Below the pieces are notes generated by a model. It did no database searches, was not told the DNA's origin, and saw nothing but the letters and a program-made list of their open reading frames with translations. 64,000 bases of DNA from Carpediemonas membranifera (Eukaryota; Fornicata), in assembly GCA_019828565.1 (NCBI GenBank), contig JAHDYR010000067.1, positions 186,001 to 250,000 on the forward strand. The letters run 5' to 3'. A program made the translations under genes and the position numbers. Positions 31,401 through 39,687 of the stretch are shown here, in pieces (within the stretch, counting starts at the first letter, position 1; each line of letters begins with the position of its first letter).

Positions 31401-32430
31401 CGGCCCCCTTCACACAGACGCATGGGGCAACAGGTTTATCCTGGTCATCATTGACGCATTCACGCGTTATGTGGAGCTTGTACCCATGCCCAACCACACC
31501 GCGGACTCCGTCGCAGGGGCAATTTGGACCGCCATCATGGGCAGACATGGCCTACCAACCACAATTCGGACTGACAATGGCCCGGAGTTTGTGAACAGGG
31601 TCCTCAATGCCCTCCTCAGACGCCTCAACGTTACACACCACCGCACTCTGCCGTACCACCCGGCGTCGAACGGGATCGTAGAGCGCGTGAATTACGAGAT
31701 CAAACGGCATCTCCGCCTCCTTTGCGCGAAGTTTAACACACACAGCAACTGGTCCCCGCTGGTGCCGTACGTGCAACATGTCATCAATCACTCTCGTCAC
31801 TCCGCAACGGGGTTCACCCCGCACCAACTCCTCTTCGGCTACCCCTCCGGCCTCACGTTTGTACACGAGCCGGCTGACAGGGCCGAGACCGAGCCACTGG
31901 CTTCTCTGGACGACTACATGTCCGACCTTCAGTCGTACCTTGACGGGCTGCGCGCGAAGGCGGTGGCGAAGCAGGAGCGCATCATCAGGTCAAGATCCGC
32001 TGTCACAGCGCAGTTCAAAGCGGGCGACTTCGTCCTCCTAGCCAACGAGAGAGAGACCAAGCTCCACGGTGCCATTGGCCCCTTTAAGGTGGTCAGCATA
32101 GGGGAAAACAAGGCTGTCACCATTCAGCATCTTGTCGATTTGTCGGAGCGCACTGTCCACCAGGACAAGCTCTTTCTCTTTGACGCCGACGCCACGCTTG
32201 AGCAGATGCGAATGTTTGCCGTCGGTGATCGGGAGGAGTTCCTCCCATCCCGCATCCTGTCTTGCGACAGAGACGCTCACACATTTCTGATCGAATGGGA
32301 TGGCTTCCCGGCCTCGGAGGCCACCGAGGAGCCGATGGCCAGTCTGGCCAACCACCCCAAGGGCAAGCTAATCCTCAAGGATCTTGAGGAGGGGCAGGAT
32401 GTGGCGTTTCCTGTCTCGTTGCTCCAGTGA
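28459..32430 (+). CDS. Element F gag C-terminus and pol, intact
   Basis: The frame opens just after a stop at 28456-28458 and runs unbroken for about 1320 codons. In order it has: helical gag end; Pro/Thr/Ala-rich linker; a knuckle-like WCDLHGRWGSHERSKC; retropepsin (ELDTGAAVSCV) and GHSVLLGRDVLREVGLL; RT (VYVDDILNY); RNase H (ETDASDVACGGVL); the integrase zinc module (HRYHAG...CALC); the core SVDTVGPL, RTDNGPEFVN and NGIVERVN; and a chromodomain-like tail (FLPSRILSCD, LIEWDGFPASEATEE). The knuckle is CHHC rather than CCHC. The stop lies inside the 3' LTR. This is the best candidate with J for an active enzyme set. Confidence 0.9.
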   Translation, partial: QYDDTLHRWLDPSDRLPKRAVLRSFESSCKSAAPHTVRAVLETLTALQKYTTVTALATDLVSELRALEVASTRAATYAHTPTQPKVQPPAATVAPPATSTSVAPSAATAPKTPATTRTPTQPRPQGAAKATHGPRAPASKGSKDDSAVSAAFAARWCDPKKPPFEGMTWCDLHGRWGSHERSKCSLAQPKITVTPTATTQPAAATKTHPMSLRQNPPQNKFPNMVVHAVEAPVNQVATPDSKPIRVHITLNGVRTTAELDTGAAVSCVSEGTRDVIAAVSKQPTSPVGTIDLKVANQVTVAADQVPLQLTMPGANTTLSLTWNFSVLEGQGHSVLLGRDVLREVGLLTDSALIIPTEAPPDDEDDIEAIGYLGSDSAEPAREAEVRIAAELEKVTIPDGPLHDRLVDLVYEFRELFDPVLPPEGSTLTPFTLELEEPFTAKAKPRPIKGHLDVIQQEIQRLLDEGIIRPSVSPVASPHVLADKKGGQKRFCVAYNALNAVTVKDAYPLPDTRDFINSASGCSFFGSLDLRSGYNQMVLDPSVCSLTAFVVPGGQFEYVRLPFGLTNAPGRFQRAMDDALRGVEGTSVYVDDILNYANDAEVYLARTRQLLTRLRQHRLRLKAEKCTLGAPETEALGFVLNRDGHRVSESRKQALLDMPRPTTIKELRRVLGKFNFLARFIDGLSEAAEPLHQLLRPEADITMQWGEVHDAAYAELKRRATADTILALPDVSKTWILETDASDVACGGVLWQVSDDESRLPISFFGHKFTETQRRWATVDQELYGIIHCVTRADLAPLLKLKPFLIRTDHKNLVTMVIKSEEGNRKLTRWRTILAEYPYSIEHVKGADNVVADSLSRPPVVAAVNLSTEVRAAQAADPSVSRLPTDADGLHVHDGVAVIPEGATDLKAKLIAEAHRYHAGAVNTAANLRAMGFTWPAVIDDCRSYVSKCALCQKARLARFRESALASTMVHTPFDTVSVDTVGPLHTDAWGNRFILVIIDAFTRYVELVPMPNHTADSVAGAIWTAIMGRHGLPTTIRTDNGPEFVNRVLNALLRRLNVTHHRTLPYHPASNGIVERVNYEIKRHLRLLCAKFNTHSNWSPLVPYVQHVINHSRHSATGFTPHQLLFGYPSGLTFVHEPADRAETEPLASLDDYMSDLQSYLDGLRAKAVAKQERIIRSRSAVTAQFKAGDFVLLANERETKLHGAIGPFKVVSIGENKAVTIQHLVDLSERTVHQDKLFLFDADATLEQMRMFAVGDREEFLPSRILSCDRDAHTFLIEWDGFPASEATEEPMASLANHPKGKLILKDLEEGQDVAFPVSLLQ

Positions 32431-32479
32431 GTTTTGTCAGTTTAAACCACTTCACCAGTTCTTGCCTTGATTCGGCACA
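32400..32479 (+). repeat. 3' LTR of element F (80 bp)
   Basis: It is identical to 19767-19846. The last ten codons of pol and its TGA are inside it, so the 5' LTR copy carries the same bases as promoter sequence. Confidence 0.9.
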
Positions 32480-32561
32480 CCGCTTGAATCTACGCCACCG
32501 CTGGTGGGTCAGACCGTCTAGCGGGGCTGGGGCATCATGTTAGTGGTAATCGGGAACATTA
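32480..32561 (-). pseudogene. Element E gag, N-terminal start
   Basis: On the minus strand an ATG three bases after the palindrome begins MFPITTNMM. One missing base in a run of four (32529-32532) shifts to the frame LDGLTHQRWRRFKR, which continues at 19766 beyond element F. The W-x2-F helix resembles the one in F gag. Confidence 0.6.
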
Positions 32562-32563
32562 CT

Positions 32564-32575
32564 AGTAGATCTACT
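32564..32575 (-). promoter_or_regulatory. Post-LTR palindrome of element E
   Basis: AGTAGATCTACT is a perfect 12-bp palindrome at the LTR/leader border, with a different sequence from A, C and F. Confidence 0.75.
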
Positions 32576-32677
32576 GTGGTGTTGCCGAGGTAACACGCTG
32601 TACAAGTTTAATGCAAAACCCGCCATCGACACCAGGGTGTCGAGAGACCAAACGAGACTTAATCAAATTAAATGACA
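32575..32677 (-). repeat. 5' LTR of element E (103 bp)
   Basis: The sense sequence begins TGTCATTT and ends CAACACCACA. It contains the CGACAC...GTGTCG hairpin (about 32623-32641) and a terminal GTT.CC..GG.AAC hairpin. Borders are set by the palindrome, the TG/CA ends and analogy with A. Confidence 0.6.
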
Positions 32678-32689
32678 AGGCCAGGACTA

Positions 32690-32884
32690 TGTCCTAGTTC
32701 CGCTTCTCGCGGCCGTCAATGATATCGCCGCCAACACACCGCTCAAACTGAACTACAGGGAGGAGGATGTCGGGTTTGACGTGCGCTCCATGCCACGACT
32801 AGACTCACTCGCCGACGCCATATCAATCCAATCCATACATGATCGTGCATCGCGTGGCAGTGCAAAGTGGTCCGTTGTCTTTTG
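32690..32884 (+). pseudogene. Integrase C-terminal remnant (possible)
   Basis: A plus-strand frame (LVPLLAAVNDIAANTPLKLN, VRSMPRLDSLADAISIQSI) resembles the part after the integrase core in which the second half of the target-capture helix and a sPFxLxYG-like segment occur. It is short and has no motif residues, so it may be chance. Confidence 0.25.
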
Positions 32885-32899
32885 ACATGGAAAGTAACG
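32885..32899. repeat. Target-site duplication of the outer LINE, left copy
   Basis: The 15-bp ACATGGAAAGTAACG recurs at 35520-35534, just after the pyrimidine-rich tail of the outer LINE. Confidence 0.8.
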
Positions 32900-33363
32900 C
32901 GGGCGTGGCTTATTCAGAGATTCCAGTCGACCTAACCGGAGACTGTCCCAGAGAACATAGTGGCTATCCCCGCCTTCGGGTAGATCGCGTAACAGGGTCG
33001 TGGGGGCATTGAAGAGTATCTCCCGGACAGAAGAGAAGATGCCTATGTCCGAGGAACGCAGAGAATCATCAGAGAATGGAGAGCGCCATAGACAAAAAGA
33101 CCTGTGGGGGAAGAACCCACCTGCGAAGGTGCCGGGGACAGATTTCTACGCCCTAATAGCGTGTCGGGCACTATTAGAGACAGGAAAACGGCAACACCGT
33201 ACGGAGAGAGCTGAAGAGCTCGTAGACTGATTGGAACCGAATCGAAGTCGACGCAGTAAGGTGGCTGGCTCAGAGCGTGTAACCCAGCACTGAGAGAGCC
33301 AGGAGTGCCCCGGTTAACCTTAGGCCAGGAAAATGGGAGCAAGAAGGCCCGGGGTGAGAATCA

Positions 33364-34700
33364 ATGTTCGTGGACGATACAGCGGTCACAGGGGAGACAC
33401 CGGAAAAGAGCAAGATAGTGGCGAACCTAGTCATAGAAGTTATCAAGGAGCACCTCATGAGGGCAAATGCACAAAAGAGTGAGATGATCAGTGTAGACAG
33501 GGCAGCAGTGGCGAGAGTGGGGGGAGTTACCCTAATGGCAAAAGAGGAAGCTAAGTACCTAGGTCTCTGGATAGCCAGCGGAAAAGACCCACTGGCAGCC
33601 TGTATCAGAAAGAAGCGGGAGCAGAGCGAAAGGTACAAGAAGCTAGTGAGAAGAGTGGGATGGACCAGAGGCAACATGCCGGCGCTAGCCAGCAGGCTCC
33701 TCCTCGAAGTTTACATATGGCCGAGGATAATGTTTGGAGTGGAGGTGTGGGGCTACGCAGCAGGGGGGAACAAGATATGGACGGATTGGCAGGGCATCAT
33801 GGCCGGAACAGGCCCAGGTGGGGGCTCGGTCATGCGCATCTTGAACGGATGGATGGACCTGCAAGCCCACCTGGAGATGCTAGCAGTCAAGAGGATCGTG
33901 ACAAGCAGGGGCCAGGATTTACCAATCAGAGACAGGGTCTGGAAGGAGGGATCGATTATGTGGAAAGCCAGGGACTCAGTGAACGCACTCCTCAGAGGAA
34001 CAAGAGAGGGAGCAACGAATGCAGGGAAGATAGACTTTGGTAGGGAGATGGTAAGAATGAACTGGACCAGGAGGTGCAAGAGCAAGACAGCGGTGGGGCT
34101 CATGGAAGTCCTAGGACCCAAACGTATGGGAAAGTGCATGGCGGGGAAACCGGCCATAAGTAGGAAGACAGGGAAGTGGCAGTCAAGGGCAGAGTGGAAA
34201 AGGATAGTGTCGGTGGCAGCGAATGTCAGCCCGTCTCCATCATCAGCGGAAAGGGGAGAAGGCCCAGAGCGAGCGCTGGCGGACCTGGCGATGGGTGAGG
34301 AACTCAAACACAAGATACAAAGGAGGTGCCCCTGTGCACAAAGGAGAGCGAGATAGAGTTACTGTGGCAAATAGCGAGAGAGCAGCCAAACCAAGCCAGG
34401 AAGCAGGCACTAATCAGGGAGTGGGTAAGGGGTCAGCCGCTGGGATCGGCGGCCCACATTATGTGTGAGTGCCCAGAGGTTGAAAGAGGAGATGACTGGG
34501 AAAAGATATGGAAGACAGCTAAGGAGAGGACCAGGGAATTGCAAGTCAGAAGAGGCCCGAATGGGAGGTGGTATGAGAAGAGGCCAATCTTAGAGGTGCA
34601 ACAACTAGTGTTAACAGGGTCGGAAGAGATATGGGAAGGACTGCGAGCTGGGCTGAGAGCCCTGGCAAAGGTCTATGATAGCTATAGAATAGATGGATAG
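33364..34700 (+). pseudogene. LINE RT C-terminal region with zinc motif, frameshifted
   Basis: The first codons encode FVDDTAV, the RT catalytic box of non-LTR elements, then the thumb (KYLGLWIA...) and a basic region. A run of four C at 34329-34332 seems one base short; there the frame passes from QRRCP to the next frame, which encodes PLCTKE and later SAAHIMCECPEVE, giving a C-x2-C...H-x3-C zinc motif as in the C-terminal domain of R1/jockey-like elements. The protein ends at 34700. Confidence 0.75.
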
Positions 34701-35473
34701 ATAAGGAACACCACATCCAGAAAGGGGGCAGGGAAGCATAGACTCTGGGATCAAGGGGAGACCCCCCATGTTTCCCAGGGAGAGGGCAGGGCCAGGGACA
34801 GAGGAAATCCATCAATTGGATGGTTGCACCACTCGCGGTGAACCTAAGGAAACTGCAGGGACTGAGCATGGGATACGGGGGGACATGACGTCCCCGCCGC
34901 CCTTGTGAACGATAGAGGGACGCTGGGATGTGTAGCACAGGAGAACTATCATAAGGGGTACTAGGCCTTGCAGATCTAGAGTCTGTGTTAGCCCTAGCCC
35001 ACGCCGCCTAACAGGGGTAGATGAGAGGGACTTAGTTGCTTTCCCCGCCCACGGGTAGGCCACTTAACAGAGTCGTGGGGGCACTGAACAGGGAATCTGG
35101 AAAGAGGAGAGGGTGCCATGCTTGAACGACCCCGTAGGGACTGCAGGGAATCAGGGAGTGCTATAGAGAAGGTCTTGCAGGACAAACCTGCCTGTGGAAG
35201 CACCGAGGACAGACCCCCAGGCTCCCTGGAAGCTGCCGGGTTTACAGGGAGACAGGAAAGCGCTCAGCGCACGGAGATGGCGAAGGCCTATGGGGGGAAG
35301 TGAAATCGGGAGTGAGCGGAAGCAGTAGCACCGAATCGCTCGTTGGACGCAGCTGACAAGTTCAATCGCAGGGAGGAGGCAGCGCCCCGGGGAACTCGGC
35401 TCCAGTAATAAGGGAGATCAGCCTAAGTAACCGGGGCCCGATACCAGGCACCATAAATTTTCTTTCTTTCTTT
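34701..35473 (+). other. 3' UTR of the inner LINE
   Basis: It is non-coding. It includes the conserved core at 35036-35083 (hairpin CCCG-CCCA-CGGG, then CTTAACAG and GTGGGGGCA) and a segment near 35120-35300 shared with 11435-11600. Copies of this region without coding sequence occur at 11287 and 32900. Confidence 0.65.
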
Positions 35474-35527
35474 CCCGGGGTGAGAATCACAGCACCATCT
35501 AAACTTCTTCTTCTTCTCTACATGGAA

Positions 35528-35539
35528 AGTAACGTTACT
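35528..35539 (-). promoter_or_regulatory. Post-LTR palindrome of solo element M
   Basis: AGTAACGTTACT is a perfect 12-bp palindrome next to an LTR whose sense end is ACAGACCACA. An ATG follows five bases after it in sense. Confidence 0.65.
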
Positions 35540-35678
35540 GTGGTCTGTCTTAGGACACAAAAGGTTTTCAAGACTAAAGCTCGACACTCAAAGTGTCGAG
35601 ATGGACCAATAAAGACCCTATTAAATGGAGGTATTTAATATTTAGCAAATATGGTTGCCGAAAGTTAAAATGACCTAA
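35539..35678 (-). repeat. Solo LTR of element M
   Basis: The plus-strand start TGTGGTCTG and the hairpin CTCGACAC-TCAAA-GTGTCGAG (35580-35600) match the plan of the A and E LTRs. The outer end is uncertain (near AAAATGACC). No gag or pol of this element remains; the outer LINE lies in its leader. Confidence 0.5.
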
Positions 35679-35726
35679 CCTTCTTGCGCACTTTTAGCAC
35701 TTTCTGAGCAGCTGAACTAGTAGCCA

Positions 35727-36207
35727 ATGCCGTGCAGTGTCTGCAAGCGCAATGGTCACAACCGCACATCGTGCCCGTTTAGACACCTGATTGAGCGTTC
35801 TGATGACAGGACACTCCTCTCCGTCATGCAGGACTTGGTTGAACGGAATGCGATCGCAAAGGAACTGCCTGTGGAGCGAGTGGCTTCATGGGCAGTTCAA
35901 ATACTGAATGGTAACAGCTTCACATCTTTCTCTTTACACAGGAACCGCCTCTTTCGATGATCCGCCCACCGGCCTTTGCTCTCCGGCCAGTCCGCAGTAT
36001 GTGGCCCCCGACCGCCAGAGGGAGCGAGATATAGGCGTCCAGCAAGCACGCCCGCATCAAGATTACTTGTCTGTTCCAGTCCCGGCCGCCAGACTGATGG
36101 AGGTCTACACTCTCCTTGCGTCAGTTCCACCCCAGGAGACAGTGGCTGCAACACCATCTATCAGCCAGTCTCTCGGCCCCTCCGAGAGCCTCTTCCCAGA
36201 CGAATAA
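35727..36207 (+). CDS. CCHC zinc-knuckle protein with a 31-nt intron
   Basis: Exon 1 (35727-35910) encodes CSVCKRNGHNRTSC, a classic C-x2-C-x4-H-x4-C knuckle, then a helical stretch (LLSVMQDLVERNAIAKELPVE). After the intron (35911-35941), exon 2 adds a Pro-rich tail to 36207 (about 149 aa). Knuckles of this type bind single-stranded nucleic acid. The small size and isolated knuckle leave open whether it is a host gene or a domesticated gag piece; the intron favours a host gene. Confidence 0.6.
35911..35941 (+). other. Spliceosomal intron (31 nt)
   Basis: It has 5' GTAACA and 3' CTTTACACAG. Splicing keeps the frame (G+GA). Confidence 0.7.
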
Positions 36208-36227
36208 ACACTTGTTCCTGATGATCT

Positions 36228-36870
36228 TTAGTCGAAGCCGCGAGAACGGTATAGCGCTGGAATGTCCATCCAGTCCTGGAGCGTGTCGAACTGTGCGATG
36301 ATATGCTGAAGGTGTTTCTCGCCGCTTGGTTTGAACTTGGCCACTCTTGCCTTCACGCCAGCGAAAACAATCTCTATCGGGTTCAGATTGGGCGAATATC
36401 CCGGCAAGAACCACCTCGTCTCCGAGATCATGTTGAGCTCCTCTGTGATCGACACGACAAGTGAACGGCTGGTCCGACGCCGACTTGCCATCTACCAGCG
36501 TCTTCAGCTGCCTGCCGATCCTGCTCTTCTTTGTAACCCTTTTCTTGCGCTCCTTCTTCTGTGAAAGCCCAATAATAATATATGGCCGACAGTTTTGCGA
36601 TATCTGGTCAAGTGATGCCTTGTTGTTCGGCTTGCAGTACAACACAATCACCCTCGTAAGGCTCTTGACCTTCATTCCGGTTCGGTTCTTTACGATGTCT
36701 ACAGCCATACTGTAGAACTCTTGTTTCGGGGATATCAACTTGTTCAATGATCTGTGGGCAATGTTCGGTGTTCCTACTAGCCTTAACCTTGATAATAAGC
36801 TCTTTAGGCATCGATGCTTCAATCTGTCATTGCCGGTCAAACCACACGGGCTCCTCGCCCGTCCCACATC
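36228..36870 (-). pseudogene. Tc1/mariner-IS630-type DDE transposase remnant
   Basis: The last part encodes FLPGYSPNLNPIEIVFAGVK, the signature around the third catalytic acid of DDE transposases in this superfamily (P-x-YSP-x-LNPIE). Upstream sequence fits transposase in other frames (DGKSASDQPF), so at least one frameshift is present. It starts only 21 bp after the zinc-knuckle gene. Terminal inverted repeats were not found. Confidence 0.55.
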
Positions 36871-37074
36871 GATAACGACATTGAGCTAATCGTCCAGCCA
36901 GAGCGCCAGTGGCGCAGGAGTCGGCGGCATGCTACTCCAGGCACACCCTGATGGCACGAGAGATACGATAGCTGTGGTGTCTAACGACAGAGTCGATTGT
37001 GCAGTTTATAAACAGACTTTTCCCTGATCATTGAAGCTATCCAGATTCCACAATAGCCTTCACATCGGCGACGC

Positions 37075-37320
37075 TCACTGCCGCACAAAGAAACTGGACG
37101 TTGATCGAGAAAGAGGCGTACGCCCTGTATAGAAGCCTCCAGGACTTCCGCCCTTATCTCTACTACCACGTGTACGACCACCTCGTGACGCTGACAGCTT
37201 CCGTCAGCGCCAAGGTAGAGCGCTGGAGATACCGCATCTCAGAGTTTGCACTCACTATTCGCCTGGCGCCGAAAACAGACAGCGTCCAGCTCGGGGTGCT
37301 CCAGGTCTACTGCAGGCGGC
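37075..37320 (+). pseudogene. RNase H fragment of a Ty3/gypsy element
   Basis: The frame IEKEAYALYRSLQDFRPYLY matches the E-x2-A segment of the RNase H domain that follows the TDAS motif, and KVERWRYRISEFALTI the end of the domain. The TDH part between is degraded. There is no catalytic set left. Confidence 0.5.
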
Positions 37321-37422
37321 TCTACAGGTTGATCTCCACTGGCCGGGCGGGTACTGGCACGACCGACACAGTGGCGGCCATGCCTCTACGTCTGAAACCC
37401 CACCCCTCTTCGTCGACCTCGG

Positions 37423-37506
37423 TGTAGTGATTGTTTATTTGAGTTTTGTCCTCTTCTGAGGTTTACTCTAAATTCCACTTCTCCTTTGCTTCAGTGTTTC
37501 ACCACA
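37423..37506 (+). repeat. Presumed 5' LTR of element H (about 84 bp)
   Basis: It is placed by its TG start, its CACCACA end and the palindrome plus gag that follow. There is no second copy in the window, so the left border is uncertain. Confidence 0.4.
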
Positions 37507-37516
37507 GTTATAACTG
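37505..37516 (+). promoter_or_regulatory. Post-LTR palindrome of element H
   Basis: CAGTTATAACTG is a 12-bp palindrome around the LTR end; the 10 bp from the terminal A (AGTTATAACT) are in register with the other elements. Confidence 0.6.
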
Positions 37517-37522
37517 GATCCA

Positions 37523-38002
37523 ATGAATACCGAAGCTCTTTCCCAATTCCTGGCACCATACCTTAAGAAGACGTCCCAAAAAGCCTGGACGACATTCCGC
37601 GAGGAATACTTGGCTTATACAGCACGCGCAACAACTCCAATCCCCATCCACCAGCTCATCGCTCCCTCCGTCCTCGCAATCTTCTGCCTTCGTGATCCCC
37701 AGCTCGAAAGAGTGATCCACAACTCCATCACTCAGAGAATCTTCGAGGCTGAAGAGGCCAACAACGAGGAACCGGGCAACCTGCTCGCTCACGACGACGC
37801 AAGCGATGACAGCGAAGGATCCGACACCGAAGAATCCTCCGATTCCGAGGAGGAAATCGTCGTTGATCCCATTCCCCACGGGGATATCGACTACAACGAG
37901 GTGATAATGAACGAGATCGATGAGATCTTCGCTCCACTCGATACCCAAGACGCTCTGGACCGCATCGCAGCTGTCTATTTCCAGCCGACTGATGACCTGT
38001 AG
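37523..38002 (+). pseudogene. Element H gag (N-terminal 159 aa)
   Basis: It starts at ATG 37523, a few bases after the palindrome. It has a capsid-like helix KAWTTFREEYLAY, then a helical domain and a long acidic stretch (DDASDDSEGSDTEESSDSEEE). It ends at a stop that probably arose at the deletion border; no knuckle is present. Confidence 0.6.
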
Positions 38003-38004
38003 CA

Positions 38005-38999
38005 GCCTGTAATCGGCCGTAGATTCACAGTTCACTGCGATCAGAGAAACTTGCAGTGGATGGAGACTTCGGAGAACCCAAAAGTCGTCAGGTGGCGCCA
38101 AGCCTTGGACGGATTCGACTTCAAGGTCATACACGTTCCTGGTTCAGAGAACGGCGCAGCAGATGCTCTTTCGAGAGTCGTTGCCATATCCTGCGCAGAC
38201 GCCGACGCAGAAAATCACCATGATGCAATTCAACGCGCACACTGCGCAACTCGTGGCCATCAAGGCGTTACGGCTACAATTAACCGCCTAATACAAGACA
38301 ATTGCTCCTGGAAAGGCATGGCAAGCGACGTTAAGGCATTTATCAGCCAATGTCCCGTTTGTCAGCTCGCGAAGGGAAACATGAAGCCACCAGTACAGTT
38401 CAGGCATCCTACACACGGCGAGTATCCATTCCAAGTGGTACAAATCGACGCTATCGGACCTATGACGGAGATCGACGAGTTTTCCCATGCACTCGTCGTA
38501 ATCGACACCTTTTCGAAGCTCCTTCAGGCATAACCGATCAAGAACACCTCATCCAGCGAGGCCATCAGAGTTCTTGACACCTTCTTTGGACACTACGGCT
38601 TCCCGAGCAGGATCTCATGTGATGGCGCCAGCCAGTTCACGTCCAAGGAGTTCCGCGACCACGCAGACCAATGCAACATCGCCCTAGAGATCGGCACACC
38701 GTACCATCCCGCCGGCCGAGGGATAGTTGAGCGCGCTAACCGCGAGGTTAAGAAGCATCTCCACGCGCTCGCTCTCGAGGCCGAATAACATTGGGTCAAC
38801 AACATGCCCATCGCTGTAGACATCATCAACAACACCCCATTCACTCGCTCAGGCGTATCACCGTTCCGTATGCTCTTCCACCGAGACGCACCAGTCGGCG
38901 AGCCCGACGACTCTATGGCGGAGCTGCTTAAGAAGTTCGCCGAGCAGACCACGCTGGCGAGACAGAAGCACGCAGCGCACCTTCCCCAAGCTGAACCAG
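38005..38999 (+). pseudogene. Element H RNase H end and integrase, two internal stops
   Basis: It begins at the DQRNL segment of RNase H (the TDHRNL site of relatives), then GSENGAADALSR, the integrase zinc module (H..H...CPVC) and the core segments QIDAIGPM, SCDGASQFTSKEF and GIVERANREV. TAA stops lie at 38531-38533 and 38786-38788. The second could come from CAA by one C-to-T change. It is cut at 38999 by element B and continues at 45040. Confidence 0.7.
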
Positions 39000-39124
39000 T
39001 GTGGTTCGTTTGACGAACTATGTTTACAAGAGGAGAAGACTCGACACAATGGTGTCGAGGAGAAACTCCTTGACTAACTAATATCATATATAAATCTGTG
39101 TAATCTTGGGTGAGACCCATGACA
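39000..39124 (-). repeat. 3' LTR of element B (125 bp)
   Basis: It is identical to 44915-45039 and to the element A LTRs, with the hairpin at 39040-39059. Confidence 0.92.
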
Positions 39125-39687
39125 CTGCCCCTCCATGCCTCAATGAGGCATGACCCCAGACAGCGTGAGCTTTGACGGCTGGCTACTGCCAGTGGGGGTG
39201 AATGTTGGCTCTTGGGGGCCGGTCCTGGTGGGTGCCAACCACCGATCGAGCCCCTTTTTTGCGACCTTGGCGGGGACACAACAAGAAGCACAACGACGTG
39301 CAAAATAGCACAGCTTACAATCGCGCGGTACCGCTGGGTTAGAAGGATCCTACCATAGGGGTTCTGCCCCTCCTCGGCTTTTCCTCGCCGAAAATCGAAA
39401 TGTGACGTACCTTAAAATGCTTGGGTGCAGGTTATGGCCATCCAAGCACAACGATGGTGAAACACCGCCCCTTTCCAACTGTTTGCGCCATTAATCAGGT
39501 TGGTGCTGAAAATGGCATTTTCAGGCCTCAACGAGGCCTCTACGGCGAGATACGAGCCTTTTTCTTTGCAGCGTGAATTCACACCACGACTACGCTCAGA
39601 TAGAGCTACTAAACGACTAAACAACATCAAGACAACAATAAAGAGATCATAACTCCATGTTTGAGCGGCTTTCCATTCGGGATTGGG

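Larger units (their letters stand above)
19767..32479 (+). mobile_element. Element F: Ty3/gypsy LTR retrotransposon, 80-bp LTRs, carrying insert G
   Basis: Two identical 80-bp LTRs (19767-19846 and 32400-32479) are flanked by the duplication CCGC (19763-19766 and 32480-32483) inside the gag of element E. Gag starts at once after the LTR, is interrupted at 20139/28459 by the 8.3-kb block G, and continues into an unbroken protease-RT-RNase H-integrase-chromodomain frame. Without G the element is about 4.4 kb. The stop codon of pol lies inside the 3' LTR, and the purine tract GAGGAGGGGCAGGA is coding. Confidence 0.88.
17925..32677 (-). mobile_element. Element E: internally deleted Ty3/gypsy element, split by element F
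   Basis: In minus orientation the order is 5' LTR (32575-32677), palindrome, gag start (to 32480), element F (19767-32479, duplication CCGC), remaining gag, knuckle, protease and the first RT segment (to about 18155). A jump then leads to a short polyprotein C-terminus, purine tract and an LTR-like end. RT, RNase H and integrase are missing, so E cannot move by itself. The two LTR-like ends differ, which suggests recombination between families. Confidence 0.7.
33364..35473 (+). mobile_element. Inner LINE: 5'-truncated non-LTR retrotransposon
   Basis: It is flanked by the 16-bp duplication CCCGGGGTGAGAATCA (33348-33363 and 35474-35489). It begins in the RT active site, carries the thumb and C-terminal region, a 3' UTR from about 34700 and a tail of CTTT repeats. 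Length is 2110 bp. Truncation at the RT motif is typical of incomplete target-primed reverse transcription. Confidence 0.85.
32900..35519 (+). mobile_element. Outer LINE: 5'-truncated 3' UTR, split by the inner LINE
   Basis: Its own sequence is 32900-33363 and 35490-35519 and ends in TTCTTCTTCTTCTCT. It shares the conserved core (32961-33008, hairpin CCCG-CCTT-CGGG) with the other two LINE copies but is otherwise diverged, so it belongs to a second subfamily. It inserted into the leader of solo element M. Confidence 0.75.

Noticed and set aside
17925-32677. Equal LTRs at both ends of element E
   Set aside because: The two ends share the hairpin and overall plan but not their sequence, so they cannot be called a pair.
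38531-38788. Reassigned stop codons (TAA = Gln, as in some diplomonads)
   Set aside because: TAA, TAG and TGA all end well-supported genes here (radical SAM, SEC16, PCC1, CAP-G, J), so the stops in H are better read as mutations.
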